DNA from: Symbiodinium natans
Lineage: Eukaryota > Sar > Dinophyceae > Suessiales > Symbiodiniaceae
Direction of reading: 5' to 3'
NCBI GenBank assembly: GCA_905221605.1
Contig: CAJNDS010000902.1
Span: 96,501-141,765, forward strand
Length of the DNA stretch: 45,265 bases
Positions 20,435 through 30,726 of the stretch are shown here, piece by piece (the first letter of the stretch is position 1; the number at the start of each line of letters is the position of its first letter). Under the pieces are notes generated by a model, which saw only the letters and a list, made by a program, of their open reading frames with translations, ran no database searches and had not been told where the DNA came from. Both the position numbers and the translations under genes were made by a program.

Positions 20435-23400
20435 TCAGTGAAGGACGGCAGCTTTCAGTGATTTCAACCGATCAAAGCGCTGCATAGTCGTGGGCCAGTA
20501 GGCTCTCTCAGACCTGCGCACCACCCAACCCGCCTGCTCCACCTCACGCGCTAAACCTCTACTACCATATCTCGGCCAGCGCCTGGCAAGAAAGACCGCC
20601 GTGGGTCGTGCGACGAGGTACTCTTCGCGCAGCACGTGTGTGTCCAGCTGCAGCAGCTTGGCCAAAGGATCCAACACCTCGGGCCTTAGTGCGTGCAGGC
20701 TCGCGCAAGGCGCCACCGGCCAGGGAATGAGAGCAAGTTTGCCATTGCCGACTGACGAGGAACAGGGTGGAGTCTGATCTGTTGGCCGTCCACCAGACCA
20801 CGTCGAAGGGGCTCAGAGCAGACCCAACACCAGCTTGATGCCAAGTCTCCACGGACTCGAGAAACAAGTCCGACACGTTCTTGATGGACCCCAATTCGGG
20901 CGCCAGCAGAGCAGCATACTCTTCGTCGGGCACGCCTGCGGTTTAGTTGAGGGTTTGGGGTTTAGGGTTTAAGAGTTTAGGGTTTAGGGTCTAGGGTCTA
21001 GGGTTTAGGGTTCGCGAGCCTTCAGAGTGAAACAATAGGCGACCATCCTGGTACACGGCAATGTCCGAGCTGCTGCCTTGGGCAGCTTATTATCATGCGA
21101 ATTGCAGACGCCCAAGCGTTCTCACAGCAAGAAGTTTTCTTATCATTGTAGGCTAAGATGCTCAAAGCTTTCATCTGCTGCTCGGCTATCTGAAGGTACC
21201 CGGACGTGTAATTGCTATTGAGAACCAGAGGCCGTTGGGCGGTGGAGCCGTCCAAGGACTTGAAGGCAAAGGTGCGATTGAGATCCTGTGTGAACCCAAG
21301 CAGTAATTCATTGGAACGCAGCATCCGCACAAGTGAGTCTACAGCGTCCTGCTTCAGATTCTCGCACAACCTGGAGCAGTTGGATATGCGAGCTGTGGAA
21401 GAGGTCGGCGCGGACTCTGACTTTGCGGCGCCCCTGTCGTACTCATGAACGAATGGAGACACCAAGCTGAGCCACTCCGTCGTCAGTGCAAGCAGCCGAA
21501 TGTTGCTGGGCGTCAGTACCTCGCCGTCAGAGTCATGTTCCCGGACAGAGCCCTAGTACTACGGACAAACAAGAGCCAACCGGCATACATCATACGCTGT
21601 CAGGTTGCAGCTAGAAGTTTCACAGCCCACGCTGATTTATCGTTCTTCAATGCTGCCAGGTCCAAGAGAAATCGAACAACCGAAGAGATGCACAATATCA
21701 ATTTCTGCAGACAGTTCGTGCAACTGTCAAACCTTTGAGCCGCGTAATGAGCGCTCATCTGCGGACCCAGAACACAATCAAGCTGGGATTGCACCTTCTC
21801 GCTGAACTGTGCTAACAACTTGTGAGAGTTGCCAATGGCCCTGCAGAAACCGCCCGGGTCCTTGCTGTTTTGTGACGACAAACGCATAACGAACTCATCT
21901 AGCAGGATTTTGATGTTCCCGTCGCTCTTCAGGGAGTTTTCCAAGCTTCGCTGCGCCGAGTGCAGCCGGCATCTTGTGGACAGCTTCAAGGAAGGCAACA
22001 CACCCTTGGCCTTGGCTGCGAGGCTGGTACACGCTGCTGGCGGTGAACCGCTTCCATCTGAGCCTGTGGCGGCAGCAAAGCGCCCAGCCAGTCCCTCAGC
22101 TTTTTCGCCATCCACAGTGTACACCTGCAAAGGTGCGCGCATGGCCCACAGAACTGCAGGAGACCCTGGACTTCGGTCCTGGAAGAGCTTTGCGAAGGAC
22201 TCATGGTTGTCCGGGCTGAACTTCTGCAAAACTCTCCCCATGTGCTCCACTTTTCCGAGCGAGGGCACGGTATTGCACGTGTTCTGCGCAAGCAACATTA
22301 CTATTGACATGCCTGCCTTGACGCCGTGGCACTTTGAGAGCGCCAACATGCGGTGATGAACCTGGCTTCGACGCCTACCAATTATTCACATACAACTGCA
22401 ACAAGTATGCCACTGAACAGCGGCGCCTGGTACTTGTGGTCCACAAGTCTCATCTTCACACACAAGGAATCTTTGCTGACGTCCTGACCCACAGGACGTC
22501 AGCCTGTGACCAGCCTCTGACTGTTTCTCAGCACAGCGTTCAGACTCAACCGCCTCGGCCCAGCCAGCGGACTTGCACTTCGCGGCCAGCCTGCGGTCCT
22601 GAATCAGCACGCAAGCCCAAATGAGACACACACACACACACACAGAGACACACACACACACACAGAGACACACACACACACACACAGAGACACACACACA
22701 CACACACACACACACACCCACCCACCCACCCACCCACCCACCCACGCACGCACGCACGCACGCACGCAAGCACGCCCGCCCGCCCGCCCGCCCGCCCACC
22801 CACCCACACACACACACACACACGTCTACGCAACGGGCCACTGCCGGGCCTCGTCCCACAGCACCTCTGCAACTGTCCTGATGATTCGCGCGTGCTCGGT
22901 CGCGCAGGAGCGACCCGCAGGAAAGTTCCTGCAATCGGCTCGCCCCGCCAGTTCGCACCGAGCTTCGTAGGACCTACCCTGCGCGCTGCTAGGCATCCGC
23001 AGGACTTCAAGCGCCAGGCGCACTTGCGCTGGTGTCGGCACTGCCTTGTCCTCCTCGCTCCCCCCGGGCGATGCAGCTGGCTGTCCCAGCTTCTCCAAGC
23101 TCCGAATGTGCCCATCCGACTCTCCGTGACGCCGAAGATCCTCCAGCTGCAGCATACCCCCGAACCGGGTCATAGGCACCTCGCACAGAGATATAAAGCA
23201 AGGAGGAGCGAGTCCAAAGCCGTGCGACACATTTCCTAAAGTAGCGCATGTCGTTTTAGTGACCAAAACCGCGCGACACATTTCCTAAAGTAGTTAGTGT
23301 CGTTTTGAGTGACCAAAACCGGGCGACACATTTCCTAAAGTAGTTAGTGTCGTTTGAGTGACCAAAACCGGGCGCCACTTTTCCTAAAGTAGTTTGTGTC

Positions 23401-24256
23401 GTTTTAGTGAGCAAAGCCGGGCGACACATTTCCTAAAGTTGTTTGTGTCGTTTTAGTGACCAAAGCCGGGCGACACATTTCCTAAAGTAGTTTGTGTCGT
23501 TTGAGTGATCCAAGCCGGGCGACACATTTCCTAAAGTAGTTCGTGTCGTTTTAGTGACCAAAGCCGGGCGACACATTTCCTGAAGTAGTTTCTGTCGTTT
23601 TAGTGACCAAAGCCGGGCGACACATTTCCTAAAGTTGTTTCTGTCGTTTTAGTGACCAAAGCCGGGCGACACATTTCCTAAAGTTGTTAGTAGTCGTGTT
23701 GTATTACAATTTACCTTTGTTTAATCTCTCTCTCTGTCTGTCTGTCTCCCTTGCTATGCTTTTGTGGAAAGAACAAAAAGATGCAGAAACACCCTTCCGA
23801 AAGACAGCACACACCTCGTATTGGGCTGCACCCTTCTTCATTTGGACAAAGGCCGATCCAGATGCAGCCGGGTTGTCACAAGCATCTCTGCAAACTGCGC
23901 ACCCCAATCCCCATGGCTTGTTGCTGTCGCTCTCCACCAGCCACGTGGCGGTGCCCCCGGAGCTGGTAGAATAAACAAGTTTCTTTTGCCAGGAAGCAGC
24001 ATGCTTGATGTACTTGCAGCGGTTGCACCGCTTGATGCACAGCTTTGCCTCAGGTTTCGTAGCGTTACAACTGAAAATGCCACATTAACTTAGAACCCGA
24101 GACCAGTACACTCCCGTGCTTCTCCAGACATCTCTTCGCATGTGCACCTGCAGGTGCACCGGACGTGCAAACAAGTATCAATAAAAGCAAGGCTTCAACT
24201 CGAGCTTTACTGACCTTACCCGCGCCTTCTGGACTGTGACCTCGCACAGATGCCAT
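20435..24256 (-). CDS. Zinc-finger protein with weak hAT-transposase-like layout
   Basis: A start at 24256 reads MASVRGHSPEGAGK. Exon 23815-24070 has CIKRCNRCKYIKHAASW and KPWGLGCAVCR. A phase-0 GT-AG intron joins it to 22835-23179, which supplies LRRHGESDGH. Together CxxC plus H..H resemble a BED/TTF-type finger, the DNA-binding module of many hAT elements. Later blocks are 22490-22598, ~21600-22130 (CRLHSAQRSLENSLK, DPGGFCRAIGNSHKL, RFDSCTNCLQKL), ~21090-21450 and 20435-20933 ending KAAVLH-stop. The pattern is reminiscent of dinoflagellate hAT-like proteins, but I cannot place the DDE residues. The frame changes near 22480 and near 20755, where no intron fits. It is therefore probably a decayed copy or contains sequence errors. 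The intron after the finger carries a minisatellite. Confidence 0.5.
20935..21015. repeat. Telomere-like repeat between exons
   Basis: TTTAGGG derivatives fill the space between the 20435-20933 block and the 21090-21450 block of the zinc-finger gene. Confidence 0.85.
22622..22823. repeat. Compound CA/CCCA/CGCA/CGCC microsatellite
   Basis: Successive blocks of (CA)n with periodic GAGA, then CCCA, CGCA, CGCC, CCCA and again (CA)n form a near-symmetric gradient of units. All open frames here are created by the repeat. It occupies the intron between the exons ending at ~22835 and starting at 22598. Confidence 0.95.
23219..23697. repeat. 49-50-bp minisatellite, ~9.7 copies
   Basis: The unit is GGCGACACATTTCCTAAAGT followed by AGTTTGTGTCGTTTTAGTGACCAAAGCC-type sequence. 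Most units contain CGACACA and TGTGTCG as an internal inverted repeat around a 15-base spacer. It lies wholly inside the GT-AG intron between 23179 and 23815 of the zinc-finger gene. A CTCTCTGTCTGTCTGTCTCC run follows at 23727-23750. Confidence 0.95.
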
Positions 24257-24288
24257 CTCGCTGAGGTCACGGAATCAGGTGTCTCAAC

Positions 24289-24835
24289 GTATGAAAGGTC
24301 CAATGTTAATTGCATAAGCGCCACATTAGAAGCGTTTTGTCGCAGCTTCTGGTTTAGGGTTTAGGTTTCCGGGTTTATATGATAAGGTTCCCATGTAGTT
24401 CAGGCATTCGAGGGTTACAAGAGAAGCCTTGCACATGGCTTTGGAATTCTGGGACCCCAGCGGCTTCAGTAGACTCGCGCTCAGGGAAGCTAAGTTGGCG
24501 ATCACCCTAAACCCTAAACCCTAGACCCTAAACCCCTAAACCCTAAACCCTAAACCCTAAACCCTAAACCCGACAAGACCCAAGGGCCTCAATCCCGTGG
24601 GCCTGCTGATGGAGTGGCGACCTGCCGGAGGGCCTGCTAACGCAGCGGCGACCTGCCGGAGGGAGCTCTTGTGGGCACGAGGGTTAAGGGCTCCAAAGAG
24701 TTCGGGCTTGGGGTTGAGGTTCTTTTGTTAGGGCTGCGTGAGGAGCTACACTCGAAAGGGTTGGAGTTTAGCCAGGGCTAACCGAACCCAATCCCTAGAC
24801 CCTTTAAACCCTAAACCTTCAAGGCCAGGAAAAAG
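24289..24835. repeat. Cassette flank repeat, left copy (A+B)
   Basis: The A part (24289-24568, starting GTATGAAAGGTCCA) matches 26868-27115. The B part (24569-24830, starting GACAAGACCCAAGGGC) matches 25157-25405, and its first ~75 bp match 27113-27195. Copies are about 90% alike by eye. The part includes a CCCTAAA array at 24503-24570. Confidence 0.9.
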
Positions 24836-25156
24836 AGATATCGTATGCGTTTCATTACGAGCAGCTCACACAATAACCCCTTCATCCTTCACAGTGTAAG
24901 ACCCCATCAGACAAAAGCATGGCTTTCAGGCACCAAACAAGCCCCTGAATGGTGAAAGACAAGCCCCTACAGCTCCCAGCCCCAATCCTTCAGGCCCCCC
25001 CAGCCTCCCAGTCCCCCCCCCCACCCCCCCCCACCCCCCCAGCCCCACCCGACAAAACCTCCCCAAATTTCAGCAAAAGCAAGAAACAAAACCCGGCAAA
25101 TCCCGACAAAACTCCGGACACAAACTAAATACAATTTCTATAAACCCCTAAACCTC
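24836..25156. other. C-rich spacer, no gene
   Basis: CCCC-rich sequence with CCCCCCACCCCCCC at 25013-25040 and repeated CCCAGCC/CGACAAAAC motifs. No coding signal. Confidence 0.5.
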
Positions 25157-25405
25157 CTGACAAGACCCAAGGGCCTCAATCCCGTGGGCCTGCTGATGGA
25201 GCGGCTGCTGACGCAGCGGCGACCTGCCGGAGGGAGCTCTTGTGGGCTCGAGGGTTAAGGGCTCCAAAGAGTTCGGGCTTGGGGTTGAGGTTCTTTTGTT
25301 AGGGTTGCGTGAGGAGCTACACTCGAAAGGGTTCGAATTTAGCCAGGGCTAACCCTAAAACCAAAAACCCAATCCCTAGACCCTTTAAACCCTAAACCCT
25401 TTCAA
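25157..25405. repeat. Cassette repeat B, second copy
   Basis: It closely repeats 24569-24830 (GACAAGACCCAAGGGCCTCA ... GGGAGCTCTTGTGGGC ... ACACTCGAAAGGGTT) with a small internal deletion. It lies just downstream of the 3' end of the HMG/pseudokinase gene. Confidence 0.9.
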
Positions 25406-25582
25406 GTTTAAACCCCAAACCCTGAAGGCTATAAGACCTCTGATTGGTGCGGTTATTACAATTATATTTAGTTTCAAGGGTGAGCGCCTCGGGTCTTGGG
25501 GTTAGCGCTTGGCATTCATGTTGGGTTTATCTGTTTCCAAGGCAGGAAGAACGACAGGTCCTCTAGGCCAGCCCTAGTACTG

Positions 25583-26794
25583 TTACTGCTGGCACAACTT
25601 CTGCTGCAGCGGGCGATTCTTCAAGAACTCCTCAACCAGCATTCTGCTGTCAGACACATGCCGCATGAACAAGTGACACACATAACGAGTATCCTGGGGC
25701 ATCGAGCTCATGGCTGGAACACGCTTGTCAAGCTCCTGGAAATCAGACACCGTCGCATCAAAACTCCAAATCTGTTCCATGTCTGTAAAGGGATGTGTGC
25801 CAGCGAAGCATTCCATCAGTGTGACCCCGTATGCCCAACTCTCTGACCGTCTGGATGGAGTTGCACCTCGCCAGACCTCCGGTGGTCGGTAGAGCCCAGT
25901 GTACGCGGCCGTGTCCTGTGATTGCGCTGCCAGCGCAGCCTCCGCCTGACACAAGGTCAGTCTTCCAAGCTTCAGGGTGCAATCCTGCTCGTTCCAGAAT
26001 GCCGCATGCGGCCTCAAGTCCAGGTGCAAGAGTTGCAGTCCGTGCAGCTGCGTCACCGCGAGCGCCAACTGCGCAGCCATTGCCTGCAGCTTGTGGCCCC
26101 TCAGCGGACCAGATCTTGTCAGCACGTCGCTCAGCCGAGGCAACTTCTCAAAGACGATGCATTTCACCGGATCGTTGCAAATGATGGCCTGCTGCACACG
26201 CAAGAAGACATCACAATTCCATGCATCGTTTTCTTCCGCCCGCCAGAGCTGCTGCAAGATGCCTACTTCATGTCGGAAGTCCGCCTGAGACTCATAAACC
26301 ACTGCAGCAGATTCGAAACGAAGATCCTTGTGCAGTGCAGCATAGGCAGCCACGGACGTTCCTCTCCACAAGACCGTGTCCAGGAGCTCATACTCGCCTA
26401 TGCTTGAGCCAGGTCCATGCTGAGGTTGGCCGTTCGCCCCTCCAGACATGAGTTGCTCCTTCGCTCGAGCAAACGCGGCTTCCTCCTCCTTGGCCCTCTT
26501 CTGGTATGGCTCTTGGCCCTTTTTGCCCAAGCGCTTCCACTCGTCTCCGATGCGGTCGAATGCCAGACGTTGTGGACGTTTCTGATCTGCTGACCCCGAG
26601 GCCTCTTGCTCTCGCTTGACATCGTCCTGAATCCGTGCGTACTGCTCTGACACGAAGATTGCATAAGGTGTTCTTTTTTTCGGAAGAAACTGTTTGACAG
26701 CCTTGTCGGCGGCCTTTTTGGCAGCCTTTTTCGCAGCAGCAGATTCCGGCTTTTTTGGAGAGGCCGGGTCAGATTTAGACCCCTTGGGTGGCAT
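25583..26794 (-). CDS. HMG-box / pseudokinase fusion protein, intronless
   Basis: A single 403-codon ORF runs from ATG to TAA. Residues 1-37 are Lys/Ala/Pro-rich (KKAAKKAADKAVK), like linker-histone or HMG tails. Residues ~38-114 match an HMG box (RTPYAIFVSEQYARI, GDEWKRLGKKGQEPYQKRA), a DNA-bending fold. Residues ~134-395 follow a protein kinase fold: alpha-C Glu in FRHEVGIL, HLDLRPHAAF at 257-266 in place of HRDLKPxN, KLGRL at 275-279 where DFG should be, YRPPE at 302-306 for APE, and SWAYGVTLMECFAG. The beta3 lysine (VVYE), the HRD arginine, the metal-binding Asn and the DFG Asp are all replaced, so catalysis is unlikely. I infer a chromatin-bound pseudokinase scaffold. No spliced-leader relic is visible before the ATG. 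Lack of introns and flanking repeats suggest retroposition or cassette duplication. Confidence 0.88.
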   Translation of the reverse strand: MPPKGSKSDPASPKKPESAAAKKAAKKAADKAVKQFLPKKRTPYAIFVSEQYARIQDDVKREQEASGSADQKRPQRLAFDRIGDEWKRLGKKGQEPYQKRAKEEEAAFARAKEQLMSGGANGQPQHGPGSSIGEYELLDTVLWRGTSVAAYAALHKDLRFESAAVVYESQADFRHEVGILQQLWRAEENDAWNCDVFLRVQQAIICNDPVKCIVFEKLPRLSDVLTRSGPLRGHKLQAMAAQLALAVTQLHGLQLLHLDLRPHAAFWNEQDCTLKLGRLTLCQAEAALAAQSQDTAAYTGLYRPPEVWRGATPSRRSESWAYGVTLMECFAGTHPFTDMEQIWSFDATVSDFQELDKRVPAMSSMPQDTRYVCHLFMRHVSDSRMLVEEFLKNRPLQQKLCQQ

Positions 26795-26867
26795 GGCAGC
26801 GAAGAAGATGGCCGATCTAGGCAGCCACCATGTTTCTTCTACGACAATTGCAAGACAGGAGTTCTCT

Positions 26868-27200
26868 GTATGAAAGGTCCACTGTTAATTGCATAAGCAC
26901 CACATTAGAAGCGTTTTGTCGCAGCTTCTGGTTTAGGGTTTAGGTTTCCGGGTTTATATGATAAGGTTTCCATGTAGTTTAGGCAGTCGAGGGTTACAAG
27001 AGAAGCCTTGCACATGGCTTTGAAATTCCCCCAGCGGCTTGAGTAGCAGAGTCATGCTGAGGGAAGTTTAGTTGGCGATCACCCTAACCCCTAAACCCTA
27101 AACCCTAAACCCGACAAGACCCAAGGGCCACAATCCCGCGGGCCTGCTGATGGAGTGGCGACCTGCCGGACGGCCCGCTGATGCAGCGGCGACCTTTAGG
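26868..27200. repeat. Cassette flank repeat, right copy (A + partial B)
   Basis: It starts GTATGAAAGGTCCA and matches 24289 onward through TTTATATGATAAGGTT, AGAAGCCTTGCACATGGCTTT and the GACAAGACCCAAGGGCC segment. Same orientation as the left copy, 2.58 kb away. Confidence 0.92.
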
Positions 27201-27287
27201 ATGTCATTATGAAAGCCCGAGGCACCGCAAACCTCTTACAACCAATTGCTATCGACCCTTTGGCCTTAAAACAAAAACTCAACCCCA

Positions 27288-28320
27288 AACTCTAAGCTTG
27301 AGTGACCGCCCGCCAAACATACCCCGAAACATACCCTGAATCATAGCCTTAGAGTTAAGGTTTGGGTTTTCTATTTAAAAGTTCCCTCTGCCCTAAACCA
27401 AAACACTACTGGTTCCAGTTATAGGGTCTGCCGGTCGTTTGGGGGGTTTAGGGCTTAGGGTTTAGGGTTTAGGATTTAGGGGTTAGGGTTTGGCTTAAAT
27501 TCGGCTGGGGGCTATTAGGGCTAAGACCCTCGAATCCTGAGACCCTGAGACCCCAACATCCTAAGGCCCCAAGATCCCCAACGCCAGACCTCAACCCTTA
27601 TGACCCGACGAGGTGCGCCATCCTGCGCTGGGTCCGACGACCTGCGAAGAACTCCGCCACGATGTATCTGCCGAGGGAGTTTAGGGTTTCGGGTTAGGGT
27701 TTAGGGTTTCGGGGTTTGGGTCCCTAAGCCCTGGCCCGAAACCCTTAAGACTCTCAACTCCGCAGGATTCAGGTCGCTCCTTTGTAGGGGGGGGGGGTTT
27801 GTTGGGAGGGCTTTCATGAAGGGCTTTGGGTTTCGGACGGTCTAGGGTTTAGGGCTTAGGAGGGTTTAGGGTTTAGGTTTGTTCCTGGCGTGACTTTTCA
27901 AAGAAGTTGCAAAAGGACCCCCAAACCTTCCAACGGCCCCCCCCCCCCACCACCCCAACCCTGGCACCCGCAGAAACCCTGGACAGGGTTTAGGGCACCT
28001 TACAAAGGGCTTGGGGGTTTAAAGTACATAATTCTGCGGGGTTCCCTGGACAGGGTTTAGGGCACCTTACAAAGGGCTTGGGGGTTTGAAGTACACAATT
28101 CTGCAGGGTTCAAGAATTTTAGTTTAGGGTTCTAGCTCCGAAACCCTAGACCCAATACCTCAAACCCGACATTAAAACCTGCAGGGTTTTGGGTTTAAAT
28201 TAGACCTCCCCGTCAAACCCCTGGAAAACCTAAACCCCTAGGGAGGGCAGCGACCTGAACGGTCACCACACCCCCCGGCAGCTGCCTGATCGGCAACCAC
28301 GCACCCTAAACCCTATAAAC
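27288..28320. repeat. Dispersed segmental repeat (copy at 38194-38750)
   Basis: 27288-27440 (CTAAGCTTGAGTGACCGCC ... GTTCCAG.TATAGGGT) matches 38194-38350. 27490-27530 matches 38575-38640. 28204-28318 (ACCCCTGGAAAACC ... GGCAACCACGC) matches 38641-38750. The 27-28 kb copy carries ~670 bp that the other lacks. No gene seen except a possible minus exon at 27605-27668 (YIVAEFFAG). Confidence 0.88.
27977..28110. repeat. Two tandem 67-bp units
   Basis: CCCTGGACAGGGTTTAGGGC starts at 27977 and 28044. Each copy continues to GGGGGTTT.AAGTACA.AATTCTGC. Confidence 0.95.
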
Positions 28321-28639
28321 CCAAAACCACACCTCCCGGCGTCTAGGTGGATCCCAGACCAATTAACTGAAACACACACCGAGCCCTACATTTCAACTCC
28401 TAAACCTAAACCCGAAACCCTAGAAGGCGGCAGCGCGGGGGCGAGCTCCTTGTGCCTAAACCCTTACTAAACCCTCAGCCAAAATCCTAAAAACCTCCAA
28501 CCCTTGTCAACCGGATGGCGATGGCAGCTAAACCCTACACCGAACCCTTGCCCCTGACCCCTTCACCGCACCCGGGCTGCGGTGCCTGGGCTGCGGTGCC
28601 TGGATGCCTCTGGGCTGAAGCACTGTGCGAAGTTATTAC

Positions 28640-29640
28640 GTCTACATTTGAGATTAAAACGAACTAGATCCTAGTGTAAGACACGATTTAGCGCATTATA
28701 TCTAAGTTTTAGATCAAAACAATATAAATCCTAGTTCAAAATCAATTATCTTTGACAATGCAGATATTGTCAATACCCACGCTGCACCTGAATGCTTGTT
28801 CCAGGTAAGGTTGTTTAAAGCCCCACGTCTCCTGTAGCTACGAGGTTTATGTTTACGTTGAAATCAGAACGATTTGAATTCTGTCCGTCAGGATGTAAAT
28901 TATTTTATCTAAGATTTAGATCAAAGTAAGATAGAGCCTGGTCTAAATGTGGGATTTAGCTGGTTAATCTAGAATCTATATAAAATTGATCTAAATGCTA
29001 GTCTAAATTTAGGATTCAGCTTGCTGATGTAGAATCTATATGAAACTTATCTAGATCCTAGTCTAAAGTCAGGATTCAGCTTTTTGATCTAGAATCTATT
29101 TAAAATTGATCTAGATATTAGTCTAGAGTTAGGATTCAGCCCATTATGGATCTAACGCTAGATTGAATGCTTGCTTGGTGGAAAGGGAAACCCTGCGCAG
29201 CACACCAATGACAGCCTGAACCCTAAACCTTGAACCCTAAACCTTGGGCCTGAGGTGTCTCCTTGCGGTAGTTGCGGTGTCCTCCACGTGGGGGTTTGGA
29301 CACAATGTCTAGATGGATCCTAGGAAAGCCTCACGTCTCACGTAGCTACGGGGTTCATATTTACGTTGAAGTCAAAACGATTTGAAATCTAGTCCGTCAG
29401 GCTGTAGATTATTCTGCATACGTTTTAGATCAAATTGATATAAATCCTAGTCTAAATGTGGGATTCAACTTGTTGATCTAGAATCTATATAAAATTGATC
29501 TAATCCTAGTCTAAATTGAGGATTCAGCTTGTTGATGTAGAATCTATATGAAACTGATCTACATCCTAGTCTAAAGTCAGGATTCAGCTTGTTGATCTAG
29601 AATCTATATATTGTCAATATAGAAGCTCGGTGCTACTAGA
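28640..29640. repeat. AT-rich ~60-bp repeat arrays in a higher-order duplication
   Basis: The unit GATCTAGAATCTATATAAAA followed by TTGATCTA..TCCTAGTCTAAA and AGGATTCAGCTTG repeats at 28900-29150 and again at 29405-29625. Both arrays are preceded by the same leader (CACGTCTC..GTAGCTACG..TTTACGTTGAA) near 28825 and 29325. Older diverged units occur from 28640. No coding capacity. Confidence 0.9.
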
Positions 29641-30720
29641 GGGCTTAAGGTGTACAGTTCAAGGTTTAAGGTAAGAGCAGCCGCCCTAAATCCTAAGCCA
29701 GTAAAAAAATCAAATCGGCCGAGGCTAGATTCATAAAAACTGCATGCACCCTAAACCCTAAATCCTAAAGCCCTTAAACCCTAAACAGCCGTAACTCCTA
29801 AACCCTCAACCCTGGCCCTCAACCCGAGTCCTAACCCTAAAAACCGGTGTTCAAGGTTTAGGGTTAGTTTCCTGCAGCTCTACCAAGACGTGTCAACCGA
29901 ACCTACATTTAACATTAATATACAAATAGTAGGCAACAGATATGCTGTTGACGAAATATGCCCCACGGCCTAAACTCCAGTAAACCCTAGACCCTACATC
30001 GAACCATATTTTTTCAATTGGGTTTTTAGGGTTAGGTGTTAGGTTTAGGGCGAGGGCTTAGGGTTTTCAGGGTACTTAGTTAGTCTCAGGTGTGCTTAGG
30101 GTTCACGGGCTATTTTCCTAGACGTCTATCGTGCTTACTTTGTGGTATAGATGAGTCTTTACCATTCTGCGTTTAAAATTTCGATAGATGCTGAACCCTA
30201 CGCCTTAGCCCTACCCCAAACCCTAGAGCCTAACCCTCAAACCTAAACCCTAGCACGTAGGCCCGAAACCCTAAGCCCTAAACCGTCAACCCTACACCGA
30301 ACCCACCACCGTCAACCCTACACCGAACCCACCTAAACTTTTGAACCCGAAACCCTGAGCCCGAAACCCGACTACCCCTAATACCCTTAATAGCCCTCAA
30401 AAGCTCCAAGCCTGTCGAAGCGAGCCCCTTGCTGCACAGGCAAAAGCCAGGCCTGCGCTTCGGGTGTAGGGTTTAGGGCCCTAAACCTTAAACCCTAAAC
30501 CCCAGCAGCGACAATGAGCTCCTAAACCCTAAGCCCTTAGACTTAAACCTTAAGTACGAGGCGCTCGACGCTCGTCGCTAGTGTAGGGTTTAGGGTTCGG
30601 GCTTTAGGGTTTAGGGTTTAGGGTTCGGGCTTTAGGGCTGGGTGTCGGGCTTAGGCTTTAGGGTTTCGGGTCCTTAATTAGGGTTTAAGGCTTAGGGCTG
30701 AACACACCCTACCCTCAGGC
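29641..30720. repeat. Degenerate telomere-like repeats, no gene seen
   Basis: Mixed CCCTAAA and TTTAGGG derivatives with islands of unique sequence (29880-29960, 30110-30190). ACCCTACACCGAACCCACC is duplicated at 30290/30310. No exon called. Confidence 0.7.
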
Positions 30721-30726
30721 CTAAAC

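Noticed and set aside
22386-23115. Cys/Val- and Thr/His-repeat ORFs
   Set aside because: They are translations of the CA/CG compound microsatellite. The exons lie on either side of it.
23219-23697. CRISPR array
   Set aside because: The 49-50-bp units are contiguous with no unique spacers, and the setting is a eukaryotic intron.
25583-26794. Active protein kinase
   Set aside because: The residues needed for ATP and metal binding are replaced at the beta3 Lys, catalytic-loop Asn and DFG Asp positions.
24289-27200. LTR retrotransposon with the repeats as LTRs
   Set aside because: No reverse transcriptase, integrase, gag or primer-binding site lies between the repeats, and a partial third copy sits inside.
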